Positions 1 through 11,261 of a stretch of DNA of 64,000 nucleotides are shown here, piece after piece. This DNA comes from Cryptomeria japonica. Its lineage: Eukaryota > Streptophyta > Pinopsida > Cupressales > Cupressaceae. Made by a program: the position numbers and the translations under genes. Location of the stretch: assembly GCF_030272615.1 (NCBI RefSeq), contig NC_081405.1, positions 153,589,113 through 153,653,112 on the forward strand. The letters are read 5' to 3'. The notes under the pieces are model-generated. The model searched no databases. It was not told the origin of the DNA and worked only from the letters and a program-made list of their open reading frames with translations. Position 1 is the first letter of the stretch; each line of letters opens with the position of its first letter.

Positions 1-220
1 AATTATTCTCAAGCTCCTTATCCAAGTTTTCCAGAGGAGGATTTCCAGATGCTAGATTATAAGGTGTAACACCATTCTCTATGATTTCCCAAATCTCCTT
101 ACCAAGACATCTCAGATGAGTTTCCATCCGAGTCTTCCATACTCTATAATTTGTTCCATCAAGCCTAGGAATATCTCTCTGAAAGATGGCAACAAATGAA
201 CTTGAACTGTTAGTCACCAT
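1..220 (-). pseudogene. Copia gag, N-terminal fragment (runs off window edge)
   Basis: Reading the minus strand from ATG at 218-220 gives an uninterrupted frame of about 73 codons to the window edge. It contains LDGTNYRVWKTRMETHLR, the start of the plant Copia gag domain (DUF4219/UBN2 type: LDG.NY..WK..ME.HL). The same N-terminus is seen in the Copia copies at 36341 (minus) and 53178 (plus). Gag would form the virus-like particle that packages element RNA in the cytoplasm. The primer site and LTR lie directly upstream, as expected. The rest of the polyprotein is outside the window, so intactness cannot be judged; no stop is seen in the visible part. Confidence 0.85.
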
Positions 221-263
221 AGGATCTTCCTCAAGCGATTAAGCTTCTGTAGAGAGGACTAGA

Positions 264-275
264 GCTCTGATACCA
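264..275 (-). other. Copia primer binding site (PBS)
   Basis: On the minus strand this reads TGGTATCAGAGC, the standard plant Copia primer site complementary to the 3' end of initiator methionine tRNA. It starts 2 nt inside the LTR boundary and lies about 43 nt before the gag ATG. Confidence 0.92.
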
Positions 276-277
276 AT

Positions 278-1500
278 TGTTATATAGTTCAAATAATCAG
301 GAGACAACTGAGAGGAGGAGTGAATCAGTTGTCACTAGATTATCGGAACCTAAGCAATTAAAAATTTAATACCAGAACTCAAAAGATCAATACCATAATG
401 CATAGACCAATTATCAAAATAGAAGATAAACCAATTAACCATAAACAACAATCAAATAATAAATACCATCCAAATGACACCAAGATTTGTACGTGGAAAC
501 CTGGTGAAGAGAAAAACCACGGTGGGAAGCCTACCCATAGTCAGATAATACTTGTGCAGTAAGTATGTGATTACAATTGAGGGGCCTGCACTTGTAGGAA
601 GGCCAACAACCTAGAGCACACTGCTCATCACAAAAGGAGTCTCACTGACTACATAGAAATCTAGACTACAATTCGGAGGAAAGAATGAACTACAAAGATA
701 ACATCTCCTATGCCTGAGTACAATTCCTATTAAGCTCAATACTAGAGGATGAAATCCTCTTACATAAACCCAACTCGATCACCAATGATCGACCAAATTC
801 TCTACCTAAATGATTATAACATTATTCACACATATACATCCTCACTTATGATCTACAATGAGATCTTACATCATATATATACAAACCCTCGACCACAAAC
901 AATGAGGTCGGCCACTAGACAATAAAACAATTACATAATTACAAAACATGTCAGCTAGAGACCATACAAATAATATCCAACCCATAAGACATCCCGGAAA
1001 CACATCGAGAAGTTCAATCCACACATTACATTAAGCCAGTCCATAACCTAGACAATACTGGGACCCAATATAGGTCCACACACGCTAAAGCAATGATCCA
1101 AATCAACTAAGTCTCAAACATGATCACCATCAACATCCTGAATTTCTGCTAGAAGTCGCACCAACACCCCTTACTTATGCATAACATCAAAGATCTTCAT
1201 CAAAGCTCTGCCGGTGAAACCCTCACTGGAACAACAAACCAAGCTTGCCAGCATACAGGATAGCATCCGATCACAAGATAAAAACTAACTAACTGAACAT
1301 GAATCTGAGTATCATGAATAAGCCAACTCCATAACCCCAACATACCGCAACATACCAGATCATCATGATCTAATCCAACCAGAAACCAAATAACTTATTG
1401 GGACCATAAGAATACCAGCAAAGCAACCAAAATACCTAGTGTTGACATCAATGACAAAACATCAATGCAACACATAATCAATTCATCCAAATGGCCAACA
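278..1500 (-). mobile_element. Copia 5' LTR (minus-strand element)
   Basis: On the minus strand the segment begins TGTTGGCCATTTGG and ends TATATAACA next to the primer site. It shares with the other Copia LTRs here a GTCATTGATGTCAACA block near its start, a TATA-like stretch (GTATATATATG, near 870-890), a TTTTCCAC/TTTTTCTCT block downstream of it, and a GAATCA motif near its end. Only one LTR lies in the window, so no target duplication can be tested. Closest in layout to the LTRs at 51852 and 57713. Confidence 0.85.
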
Positions 1501-4500
1501 CTATACCTTCCTCAAAGTTCACTATTATCACTGCTCATTTTTAGGACTGCACTTATCTTTATTTGCTCTTCATGCTTTCTTTGATCTCTTACTGCCCTAA
1601 CAACTCTATGCCAAAGGATATACTATATGATAATCACATCTCTTGCAACATGACTATGATGATTATTTTTCATTTGGCTGTCACAATGATTTAGTCCTTA
1701 ATGAAGCCTTACACTTCTTGTATTCACTGTCTTCTTCTTAGGGTTGTATGATTATTGTAGTGCTTCACTTTTGGTGCTTGGGGCTACTATAAAAATGAAT
1801 TACAAAGTATTTCACTGCTTTTTCATTGCAATGATAGTGCTATTTGATAGTGACTGTGACCTTTCGCTGCAAAACATCCCTAAAATGCTCTTCTACAGGA
1901 AATATGGCTATCTCTATCATATTCATCATGAAGGTCTTCTCTATCTCGGGTTTATCATTCATTGGTCTATGAATTATTGACATCATATTTCACCTTTGAT
2001 GACTTGGAATAATATTGTATTTATATTCCCTTTAGTGACTATACTCTACTTGAACTTAGAGCTGCAAATGAAGATCTTTGTGCACTGTCATTTCATTGTG
2101 TGTACTGCCTAGTTCTTCACTGGATTGTTGTGACTCTCTATCCCTGTTTTAGACATAACTATCTTTCTTCACAAAGAGAAATAAGAGAGAATGACCCCAA
2201 AAATATCATATGGTTGTCCAAGGATACTTTCAGACTCGTATTGATTAAGGATTTTCCCTAAGGTTTGCATTTGACATTTAAATATATCTTTTCAAGATAT
2301 GATTATGTGACTATCAAGATCATTGAAAGTTGATGAGCCTATAAATTGACAATATTATTTAATTTTTTATCTCATGTTTATAATTTCCTTCCAAGTAATT
2401 TCCAAATATTACCTTGGTTTTGTGAAGCATTAACTAGGATTAATGATGTTTGATATGCATATGTGTGTCTAGCTAGTTGATGCTAAATGATGATGTATCA
2501 TATTATAATAAATGGTTATTATTGAATGTAAAGTACTTAATAAGGATTAAAAAGTTTTTTTGAGTGGTTTGAGTTGTTCATACAACTAGAAGAAATGAGG
2601 AGCAAGTTGGCAATTTACAGATGTAGCAGTTCACTGAAAGTGCAAAAAAAGTCAAAAGACCAGTTTCAGTAAAACATGCATATCTCACTCGTTTTGTAAC
2701 GAAATTTAGATTTTCAAAATCATATGGAAATATTAAAAGGATATATAAAATGGGTTTAAAATTTTTGAGCTGATTCACAATAGTTAATGAGAAACATTCA
2801 CCATAATTTGACTGAGACAAACTAGTAGATTTCCAGGCAATAGTTAAGGATTGAGTTCTAGTTCAACTTAGACTCTTCTACTTCTTCATGAGTTCGTGTA
2901 TTTGTATTTATTAAAGTTAAGAAACATTGGAGAATATTGTGGAAACAATATTTAATGATTCATAAATAATTATAACATGTTTTGTACACATGTTCAACCA
3001 TGACCGTACTTTATAGTTGTAGAGTTCAAAGAGGATTAAAAATCTCTCAACTCTTGTTAGTTTAATCTTTATTATCAGTCATGTGTAGAATAAGTCATCT
3101 CCTTTCCATCATAGGAGAAATGAAATTTTTAATAAGTTGTTGAGTTTTTAATTACTTCAACTCTCAAGCCTCAAGCATAAATATGAGATTTTGTTGAGTT
3201 GTGAGAAAGTAGTGTTGATAATAATGTTAATAATAATGTAGAGAGTATTCAGTTAGTGTTGATTCTTGTTAATGGTGTCCAATTTCAATCAGAAAGTCTA
3301 ATACATGTCCATGCAATATTTAATTTACAATAAGAAGATTATTTGAGAATTGAAACTTGTTTATTGAAGATGGAATGCTAATGACAGATTGAAGCAACTC
3401 AAGCAAGGGCCACTTGAGGAACTGTGATTTCATCATAGTTTAGATTTTTATTATTTATGCTTTACTTTAATTAGTGAGTTGGTTATGATAGGTTTTGTTT
3501 TCAGCATATTTGATTTCACTAGTTTTAGAACTGTCGTCCTACAACCACTACTGTTGCAAATAACCAATCATCCTGCAGCCACTGCTGTTGCAAATAACTA
3601 GTCATCCTCCAACCACTGTTGTTGCAAAGAACTAGTCTTCCTACAATCACTGTTGTGTAGTTAATTTTATTTCCGACATTGTCATGTTTTCAATTCATTT
3701 TATTATTTTGATTTTATTTTCTATACACAATTGATACAATGGCTTAGAAAGATTCCATAATGCATATACAATGTTGTCCCATTTCAAGTTCACGTCCCTG
3801 GGTTGATAATTAAACATAGCTTTTAGTTCATGAAAGGTTGCTTAGTGTGGATAAAAATCCCTAAGTTGTGAATTAGTATTCCAAACTCAATTACAATTAA
3901 AAAGCTCAACAAAAGTCATGGATTTATCTCTGTCTTTGCATGGTAACATAGATTGCTTTTGAATGTTTATTGTCCTGAGGGTATGTGCGGGTACCATTTC
4001 TTTCACAAAGGGTACTATCATTGATTTATAATAACATTGCATTCAACTTTTCATTATTTGTGACTATCACTTACTTTCAAAAACTAGCTCTTTCATTTCC
4101 ATTGATAAGTCTCCATGATACTTGTATACAGGTCTCAAGCCAAAACCATAGGGTTCTAGGGGATACAAGGTTTTGGTAGATGTCTTTCATTGTCTTCATA
4201 TTCATTCTAGGGGACTAAGCATTTTGCAATGCAAATGTCTTCTTACATATGCTGCAATACATTTTCACAAGTCCTCACTATATCTTTTGGTACTCGTCAG
4301 CTTCAACCACCAAGACTGTAGTCACGTTCTCTATTGCACTTTGAGCATAGTCTATCCCTTCCCACTCCTTGGGACTGGTACAAACATTTGATGAATGCAT
4401 TGTTTCTTACAAGCATTGTCATTTTATAAGTGTGTCGATTTCAAGGTCTTCTATCTTATGTTATCAAATGTCAATGGACTGCTGCTATTTTCCAGCTGTG

Positions 4501-6780
4501 TTTTCATTGGTTATTCAAAAAATTCATCAAGACTATCTTACTATTTTTTCTCATTTCTAAACCTTGCCGTTGACTATACTTTGATCAACAAACTGTCTTC
4601 ATGGAGGGATCTATTTAACCTGAATGTGCTTTTTGACTTTTTTTCCTTTTCAATTTTTTTTCTCTAGACTTGTGAAAAATAATCATAAACTACAAACTGA
4701 GTTGGTGATAAATTTATTGGGTTTTTTTGCCTTGTTTTTGGCTAATTTCTATCCAAAAATCTCAAGAACCCAGATCGTAATTTTCAAGATATGATGAAAT
4801 CTTGACTACTATTCATGATCTTTTTGAATTTGTCTTACACCTCATACTTTTGAGGTCTTCTCTAATGAACATTTGATCTAATTCACTTGGTATTGCTTAT
4901 GGTTCTTTGAAGTTTCAATAAATCCCTTTGCAATAAATTATTGCATGGATTTGTATTTTGCCTATGCCGAGACTATTGTTCTAGGATTGCTTATTGATGA
5001 ATGGTGTCCATTTTCTATTCATGATCCCTATCATAAAGTATCCAAAGAATAGGACTATTATCAAGTTTTTGGGACTGCACCATAGGACATTTTGATAAGA
5101 CTGTGAGTGACTTTAACCTTCTAGGCCTTTATAGTTGCACCTCACTGAATCTAACATATTTTGCTTTACCTTTGATGGCCTTTTTGTTACTATGGACATT
5201 CTCACTTCATGCATTTTGATGAATAAATGAGGTAGATCCTAAATATTATAACTCCATAAAGACTTTGAACAAGGAATCCTAAAATAGAGAAACAATAACA
5301 AAATTTCCCTTTATTTCAACTTAGAATGTCCTTTTCATATCTAAAGATCCATGGGAACAACCCTACTTTCTTAGAAAAACAACTAGGAGATTGTGAAAAT
5401 AAAATTTCAGGAAAAGTGCATGGATCATACATGGCTCAAGACTTGGCATCATTTATAAGAAAATATAGGTTTCATGTTCAACTCCCAAGAAACACCTTCT
5501 TCAATCCAACAAAACTGCAGATATAATAAATTAACCCCCTCTCTTTCAACCAGACAACCAAAGATAGAGAAAGATCACGCGGAAAAATGGTTCATAAGAC
5601 CTTGTTGAGAAATCATGAGAAAGACATGGCCGCCATTTTGAATCTGCCTTAATGAACATAGAGTTCTCTTCCTAGGATGACTCTAATCTTGTACACCCAA
5701 ACCCTAGTTAACTCATGCTCATATGAACAAAAGGTTATACCACGTGAAATCCTAGTTGCTCCCTTTTATCTCTTTGAATTATTATTCCCTCCAAAGTTAT
5801 GCATGAGAATTGACTTTGACTTTATAACATGGGGTATATATTATGAGAACCTTTTAAAAATCTTAGGACCATAAAATTTTCTTTTCTAACAAGACATAGA
5901 CCCTTGCATGAGACTAATTTTAGCCTGAGGAAAAAAATAGGTAACGATTTAGTGAGTTATCTTTGTTGGAGAAAGATAACATAGTGTAGTGTGCAACCGC
6001 AACTTCCATGAAATAGATACTTTTCCCATTGATTTAGGAATGACCGAATCTCCATGATTTTGCATGAATGTTGGAGTGTGCTAGGAGTCTAGAGGAGTCT
6101 TCTTTTCCTTCTCATAATGTCTTCAAAGCCTTTTTTGGACCTGTTTGGAGTTAATGTCTAGAGCTCTCTATTGCAACTATTTTTTAGTCTTCTTCTTGTC
6201 ATGAGTTATTTAATAACTCATTCAGTTGCATTGTAACATATTTCACACTCATAGAGACATATTAAAAGCAATTTGGATCACATTTATTTACTAAAAATAA
6301 ACCAAATATCTACCTTTCATTTTACCTTAAACAAGCTAAAGAAATTCTAATTATTACTCAAATCCACTTTAACATCAATATAATAAGAAGAAATAGATGA
6401 TTTTAATGGATTAAATATGAGACAATTTATAGTCTCATCAGTGAAAGTTTTCTTGTATTGCCTTGATTCTTTTGCTTTCACTTGCTCGTATCTTGAAAAG
6501 AACCAGGATGACAATATGCCAAGTACGTGATAAAAAAGGTCAAATAGAAACATATGCCTTATAAAACCATGATATGGAAGACCATAATGCCCCTATGGTA
6601 ATATGATGCAAAGACCATGATAGATGAAAAAAATGATAACACATACACGAAACAAACAAGAATGCACAAAAAGCCAAAAGTAAACAATGATTGTTCTCCA
6701 AGTCAAGTTGAAAACCAGTTGATTTATTAATTGATTGACAATGAGGAGGATAAAAAACTTAATGACTAAGCTCCATAATT
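1501..6780. other. No recognisable gene; AT-rich intergenic DNA
   Basis: Both strands were read. Short open stretches (longest about 90 codons, near 4395-4667) are rich in Phe, Leu, Ser and Tyr and resemble chance translation of T-rich DNA. No family motif, RNA gene or LTR boundary was recognised. One 34-bp tandem repeat is listed separately. It may be very old repeat DNA. Confidence 0.6.
3535..3655. repeat. 34-bp tandem repeat, about 3.5 copies
   Basis: The block TCCT..AACCACTGTTGTTGC.AA.AACTAG recurs with TCCT at 3537, 3571, 3605 and 3639, an exact 34-bp period with a few substitutions per copy. The fourth copy is partial. No coding or regulatory role is evident. Confidence 0.9.
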
Positions 6781-6839
6781 GTGCTAAAGGTTTTCTACTA
6801 CTTTCTTTGCGTCTTTAAGAACATAAATTTGGTGTTGGG

Positions 6840-7640
6840 TTAGCAACGGGCTTGGGGAGAGCACTCTCTCTTGGTCAAACCTTGGACATCCTTCTTCAAT
6901 GCCCTTACCAAACCACTTAATGTGTTTCATTGAGGGTTAGGCTTTCTACTATTCCCCTTCATTTATTGTAGGTTTCTTATATGAGGACATTGACAACTTT
7001 ATTGGTCACTTCTTGAAGGTGGATGATTCTACTTCCTTTATGGGGTAGTCTATTTTTTCTTACATTTTGGTAGATATTGACATTTCCAAGACTCTTCATG
7101 GGATGTGGTTATAATGGTTGAAGATAGACCATGGAATCAATATCTTGACCATGAGAGTCTCCCTTTTTTATGTTGTTAATTCTCAATGGGTCACTTGACC
7201 ATGGATTGTTCTCTTTTGCATCATAAAAGAGTTGATACTTGGTGGAAGAATGTTAATGGTGATCATTTGACTGTCTAAGCTTATCTTTCTTCATCTAATG
7301 ATTCCTCCCATGATAATGCATATCCTCTTGCTTCTAGGTGGCCTTATCATGCCCTATGGACCCCATTGGGGAACCCCACGCTCCATGTTAGTAGCTTGAG
7401 TTTCTTGTAGGTTTTTTTTAGCTCCAGCCTCATGAGTTGGATGATCTTCTTTTGTCTCATTATATTACTACTCACTGTTCATCTATTGAAAGGCCCTCTA
7501 TGGATATTTCCCCTTTGGCTTCCCCTTGTAATTGGATTTTGAATGACAGTATTTCTTGGACTATTGTTTGTAGATGAGGAAGGACTTTCTCGTTTCTCTT
7601 ACTCAAGTTTTCGGTGGAATTATAACACACTCTTGATGTA
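6840..7640 (+). pseudogene. LINE ORF1 remnant (DUF4283-like plus zinc knuckle)
   Basis: Broken frames on the plus strand read LPNHLMCF near 6895, then FIGHFLKVDDSTSFMG near 7000-7050 and YILVDIDISKTLHGMW near 7060-7110. This order matches the LINE ORF1 nucleic-acid-binding module of plants, where a line such as IG..LG..LKVD is followed by ARI.VEIDLSKPL. A shifted frame then gives a zinc-knuckle-like stretch (SMGHLTMDCSLLHHKR, 7170-7230) and ALWTPLGNPT (7355-7375). At least three stops and two frame changes are present. ORF1 would coat the LINE RNA. No ORF2 follows; a LINE-like tail comes instead. The same module is present in the longer LINE at 40.3 kb. Confidence 0.6.
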
Positions 7641-7770
7641 GGTTGTTTTTAGTTATTATCATGTATTGTAATTAGCCTATTAATGTCTTATGTAACTCTA
7701 TCACTAGTTTTTTTTTGTAAAGGGTTAATCACCCTAGATTTTTGTTTATTTAATACAAAACAAAGTTAAC
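7641..7770 (+). other. LINE-like 3' tail with small hairpin
   Basis: T-rich DNA ending in a small stem AGGGT-TAATC-ACCCT (about 7725-7739) and an A-rich end (AATACAAAACAAAG). This layout resembles plant LINE 3' ends and follows the ORF1 remnant directly, with no ORF2 between. Confidence 0.4.
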
Positions 7771-7779
7771 AATAACAAC

Positions 7780-8640
7780 AATGCATACCCAAGGATTATG
7801 AGCATGTTAATGATAAGAACAACCTTTGGATTGGGATAGATCTTGGATTAGGATCATGTCTTGGATGACTAAGATTAGGAGGAACATAAGGATGCAGAGG
7901 AGAATTATAATTAGGGATTGGAGGATTCATATTATATGGAAGATTAGGACTATGATCTAGGGGATTAGGACTAGATTGATGATTAAGATTAATTGGAGGG
8001 TTAGGATTATATATTGGAGGACTGAGATTAGATGGAGGGGTAGGATATGGATTAGAGGTTTATAAAATAATGAACTTAGATTTTGGGTAGAGGTGATGGA
8101 GGTATTGTACAAAGATTCAGATTAGGATGTAGATAAGGGAGGAAATGGAGGTATGGATGTTGAATAAGAGGGATATGTAGGTGAGAGGTAAGAGGGAGAC
8201 ATAGATGGAGGAAGAGGTTGATTTACCTTTTCAAAGATAGGATAGAGTGGGAGATTGGCACCAATACTAAGGAAGTATCTAGGAATGACATCTTAATTAT
8301 TATTAAAGATATAGAAAGGATTAGATCAATTGAGGTTGATGGGGATAGATAATTTTGGTCCAGATGAATCTCATTATCAGCATAGGGATCATATTTAGGT
8401 TTTTCAAAAAGACTATCCTCCTCATCATCATAATCACAATTTTTGGTTTTGTTGCGTTAGGGTATGGATTAATGATATTTGGATTCTACTAGTAGTTAAT
8501 GAATGTGGGATTATAAGAGATTGAATTGGATGAATGATAGATATTTTTGGATGAAAATATTGGAAGATTGGTTGGATTAGGATGAAGATTTTCTTGATTG
8601 ACCGAGGGAAGATTTTGAGAGCCTACCAAACAAACACATC
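7780..8640 (-). pseudogene. Pro/Asn-rich ORF remnant, family of the 48-63 kb element
   Basis: The minus strand encodes stretches rich in Pro, Asn, Ser and Tyr. Near 8185-8240 it reads FEKVNQPLPPSMSPSYLS, closely matching TFDKVNPSHSPSISPYYPS in the large element at 51.5 kb, and downstream SLYNTSITST matches SFYNTFITST. Repeated PN/PP units follow in both. The order of matching blocks is the same, so this is a diverged copy rather than shared composition. Frameshifts and stops are present. No LTR of this copy is visible; it abuts the decayed Copia on its right. The function of the protein is unknown. Confidence 0.65.
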
Positions 8641-8699
8641 AAAACACCATAATAACACTCACAAATTTTTTAAGTAACAGTGTTGAATTAGTGCATGCC

Positions 8700-9150
8700 T
8701 ACACAATAAAATACCTCAATAAAAATTGCAAGGTAGCTATCTTTCAAGAATTGATAGGCTGGGATCTAGTAGCATAAGGGCTCACATTTTTCCTTTATTT
8801 AGAGACCATAGTGCTTTGGCTGTGTCATAGGAATATCCTACTCCAAATCACCATGAAGGAAAAAATATTTCACACCCATTTTCTCAACTTATAAATCATA
8901 AGCACTAGCAATAGAAAGAAAAAATCTAATGGACTCCATTTTTGCAACAAGAGAAAATTTCTCACCATAATCAACACCCTCAACCTGAGAGTAGCCTTTC
9001 ACAACCAACCTTACTTTATGCTTCTCAATACATCCATTTAAACCGATATTTTTTTTGAACACTCATTTACAACCAATAGGTTTACATCCTTCAAGAAATG
9101 GTACAACATCCCATGCATCATTATTTTTCAAAGCTTTCATTTTTTCATTC
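8700..9150 (-). pseudogene. Copia reverse transcriptase fragment (5' part of RT)
   Basis: Read on the minus strand from about 9140 the frame gives KNNDAWDVVPFLEGCKPIGCK, then RLVVKGYSQVEGVDYGEKFS, LVAKMESIRFFLSIAS and FFLHGDLE. These are the hallmark early RT blocks of Copia (KARLVAKGYSQ, ETFAPVAK, DVKSAFLHGDLEE). Stops occur after several blocks and the Asp of DVKSAF is lost. The VDD active-site block and RNase H are absent: the copy stops near 8700, where the Pro-rich remnant begins. Confidence 0.8.
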
Positions 9151-9599
9151 ATAGCAATTTTCTAGCATTCTACATCATTCATACCTAATGCCTCTTCTAC
9201 AAATCTAGGTTAATCCATATTAGTATTCAAAGAGAAATACATCTCCAATGATTAGGTTAATACCTTTTAGGTGGTCGTCTATGTCTTGTAGACCTTTGGA
9301 AAATCTAAGTTGGATGTTCTTCCTCCTCTTTTGAAGATTCAGAGCTAAATTAGCTCTCCTCAACCTGTTGCCTATCAAGGGGTCTCAATTCAAGTCTTTC
9401 AGGTGTAGAAAGAAATTTAATCACATCTTGTTATTTAGTTTGTTATGGTTGCAATGTAATAGAAGGAGACTTTATTTATTTAAAAATAACACTTCTACTA
9501 TGCATTACCCTTGATCCCAAAGCTTGTATACTTTCACACCATAACTTTATCTAATGAATATACATTTCACATCCTTGTTCTCCAACTTTGTTCACTTTT

Positions 9600-10265
9600 C
9601 CTTTGGCAAATATGCATATGTTTCATTTAACTAAAAACTTTAATGTGTTTGAAAGAAGGTTTATTCCCCGACCATGCCTCCATAGACATTTTATCAACAC
9701 GAGTTGATGTAGGAGACCCGTTAATCAGGTAGCAAGTAGTAGCAACAAATTCAACCCAAAATTTTTCTTCTAAACTAGCACCAATAAACATACTCCTAGC
9801 CTTCTCCATCAGAGTTCTATTCATTCTTTCTACAACTTCATTATACTATTAAGAATATGGATTTATCTTTTGTCTATTAATCCCACTATCTTTATACAAT
9901 CTATGAAAATTATTAAAGCAAAAGTCAATGCCATTATCAACCTTCAAAGATTTTATTTTCTTTTCAATATACAACTCAACCATTTCTTTAAGTTATTTTA
10001 ATTGAATGAAAATTTTAGATATACTCTTTAGAAAATATAACCATGTTCTTCTACTAAAATCATCAATAAATGAAATATAATAAGTGGATTTTTCAATGGA
10101 AGGAACATCTACAAAACCAACACATTAGAATGAATAAAGATCCAATGCACCACATGTTTTATGAGAACTCAGGTAAAACTATTCAAACACAACTTTGTTT
10201 TCCATAAATGCAATGCTCACAAAAATCAAAATCAAGATTACAATCATTCAAACCTTAAAAATGAC
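9600..10265 (-). pseudogene. Copia integrase fragment
   Basis: The minus strand reads FIDDFSRRTWLYFLKS near 10100-10060, SLKVDNGIDF near 9940 and VVERMNRTLMEKARSM near 9830-9790, then FWVEFVATTCYLINGSPTSTRVDKMSMEAWSG. These correspond to the first Asp, second Asp and Glu regions of the DD(35)E core and the following integrase C-terminal region. Several stops interrupt it. The layout and wording closely match the second minus-strand remnant at 26.5-28.2 kb, so both come from one Copia family, distinct from the family of the elements at 13, 32 and 52 kb. Confidence 0.85.
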
Positions 10266-10267
10266 TT

Positions 10268-10612
10268 TTATTTTTCAAGGTCCAGACCCTTTTCTCCAAT
10301 GTGGCCAATTCTTTGGTGCCATAACATAGTCTTCTCTGCAAGTAACTTTTCTTTAGAAGAAATAACACCCTTAGGTACCCAAAAGACATGTCCATCTATT
10401 GAATGTGAAATCCTCACATATTCCAATGAAGTATCCATAGATTTGATTTTCATAGAAGTGTTATTACACTCAAGAGTGTATGCTTCTAGCTTGTACAATG
10501 TGCCAAATTTGACACCTCTAGCAATCACCATGGTACCTCTAACTATTTTACATCTTGCATCAGAAATTATTATTTGCACACTTGCATCTATTATTTTTCT
10601 CTCATATAACAA
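10268..10612 (-). pseudogene. Copia GAG-pre-integrase domain
   Basis: A 114-codon open frame contains LYKLEAYTLECNN and MLWHQRIGHIGEKGLDLEK. The LWHQRIGHIGEKGL block is the His part (H..H) of the HHCC zinc-binding domain that precedes Copia integrase (usual form LWH.RLGH...K.L..L). The frame opens near 10612; upstream sequence to 10790 should hold the protease but is too broken to follow. It lies in the correct order between the gag tail and the integrase. Confidence 0.8.
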
Positions 10613-10790
10613 ATTTTATTTTAGTCCAGGGATATCCAACACACCACCAATCTGATTTAGTCCACCATATGGAAAAACGATTCTAACTTTATCATGACCA
10701 ATAATATCTAAATGAGAATCATCACTGAAGTACACCTTACCTCCATTACATTCTTAATATTTAGAAACCAATCTCTATTGTAAGTTATAT

Positions 10791-11045
10791 TTAAAGATGC
10801 ACCTGACACACATCTTTACCTACATCAGTAGCCAAAGCTACAATGAATGCATCACCATCTTCCTTTTTAGACTCTGAATTAGAATCAAATTTGTCCTTTT
10901 TCTTCTTTGCAATCCTTATGAAAGTTTCCTGATTTATCAATATTCTAGCAAATGACTTTGAAATTTCCAAAAGATTTGGATCTCCATCTTGAATTAGATT
11001 TATCACACCTTTCATTATTCTTTCCTTTTTCCTTAAGTATCCCAT
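10791..11045 (-). pseudogene. Copia gag C-terminal / linker fragment
   Basis: An 84-codon frame rich in Lys, Asp and Glu (IRIAKKKKDKFDSNSESKKEDGDAFIVALATDVGKD). Its position upstream of the protease region and its basic-then-acidic composition fit the gag-protease linker of plant Copia; ALATDVGKDVCQVHL corresponds to the region just before the protease. No CCHC zinc knuckle is visible. The matching stretch of the 28-kb copy (around 28100-28245) supports the assignment. Confidence 0.6.
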
Positions 11046-11261
11046 GAACAGTTAGGGATTCCTTTGAACTGATGGATATCTTCCTTCACATCTCTTCACC
11101 AAGAAAGGCACCCACCATGTCTTCAGACTTCAAAACAATAGAAGTACTACTTGTTATGCCTTGCATATCTACCCCCATCATTTTCTTTGACATGAAAATG
11201 CGGGTCCCCTTTTCCTGTCTTTTGTTTTCTTTATTTTTGCCTTCTCTTGTGTTTTTTCTTT

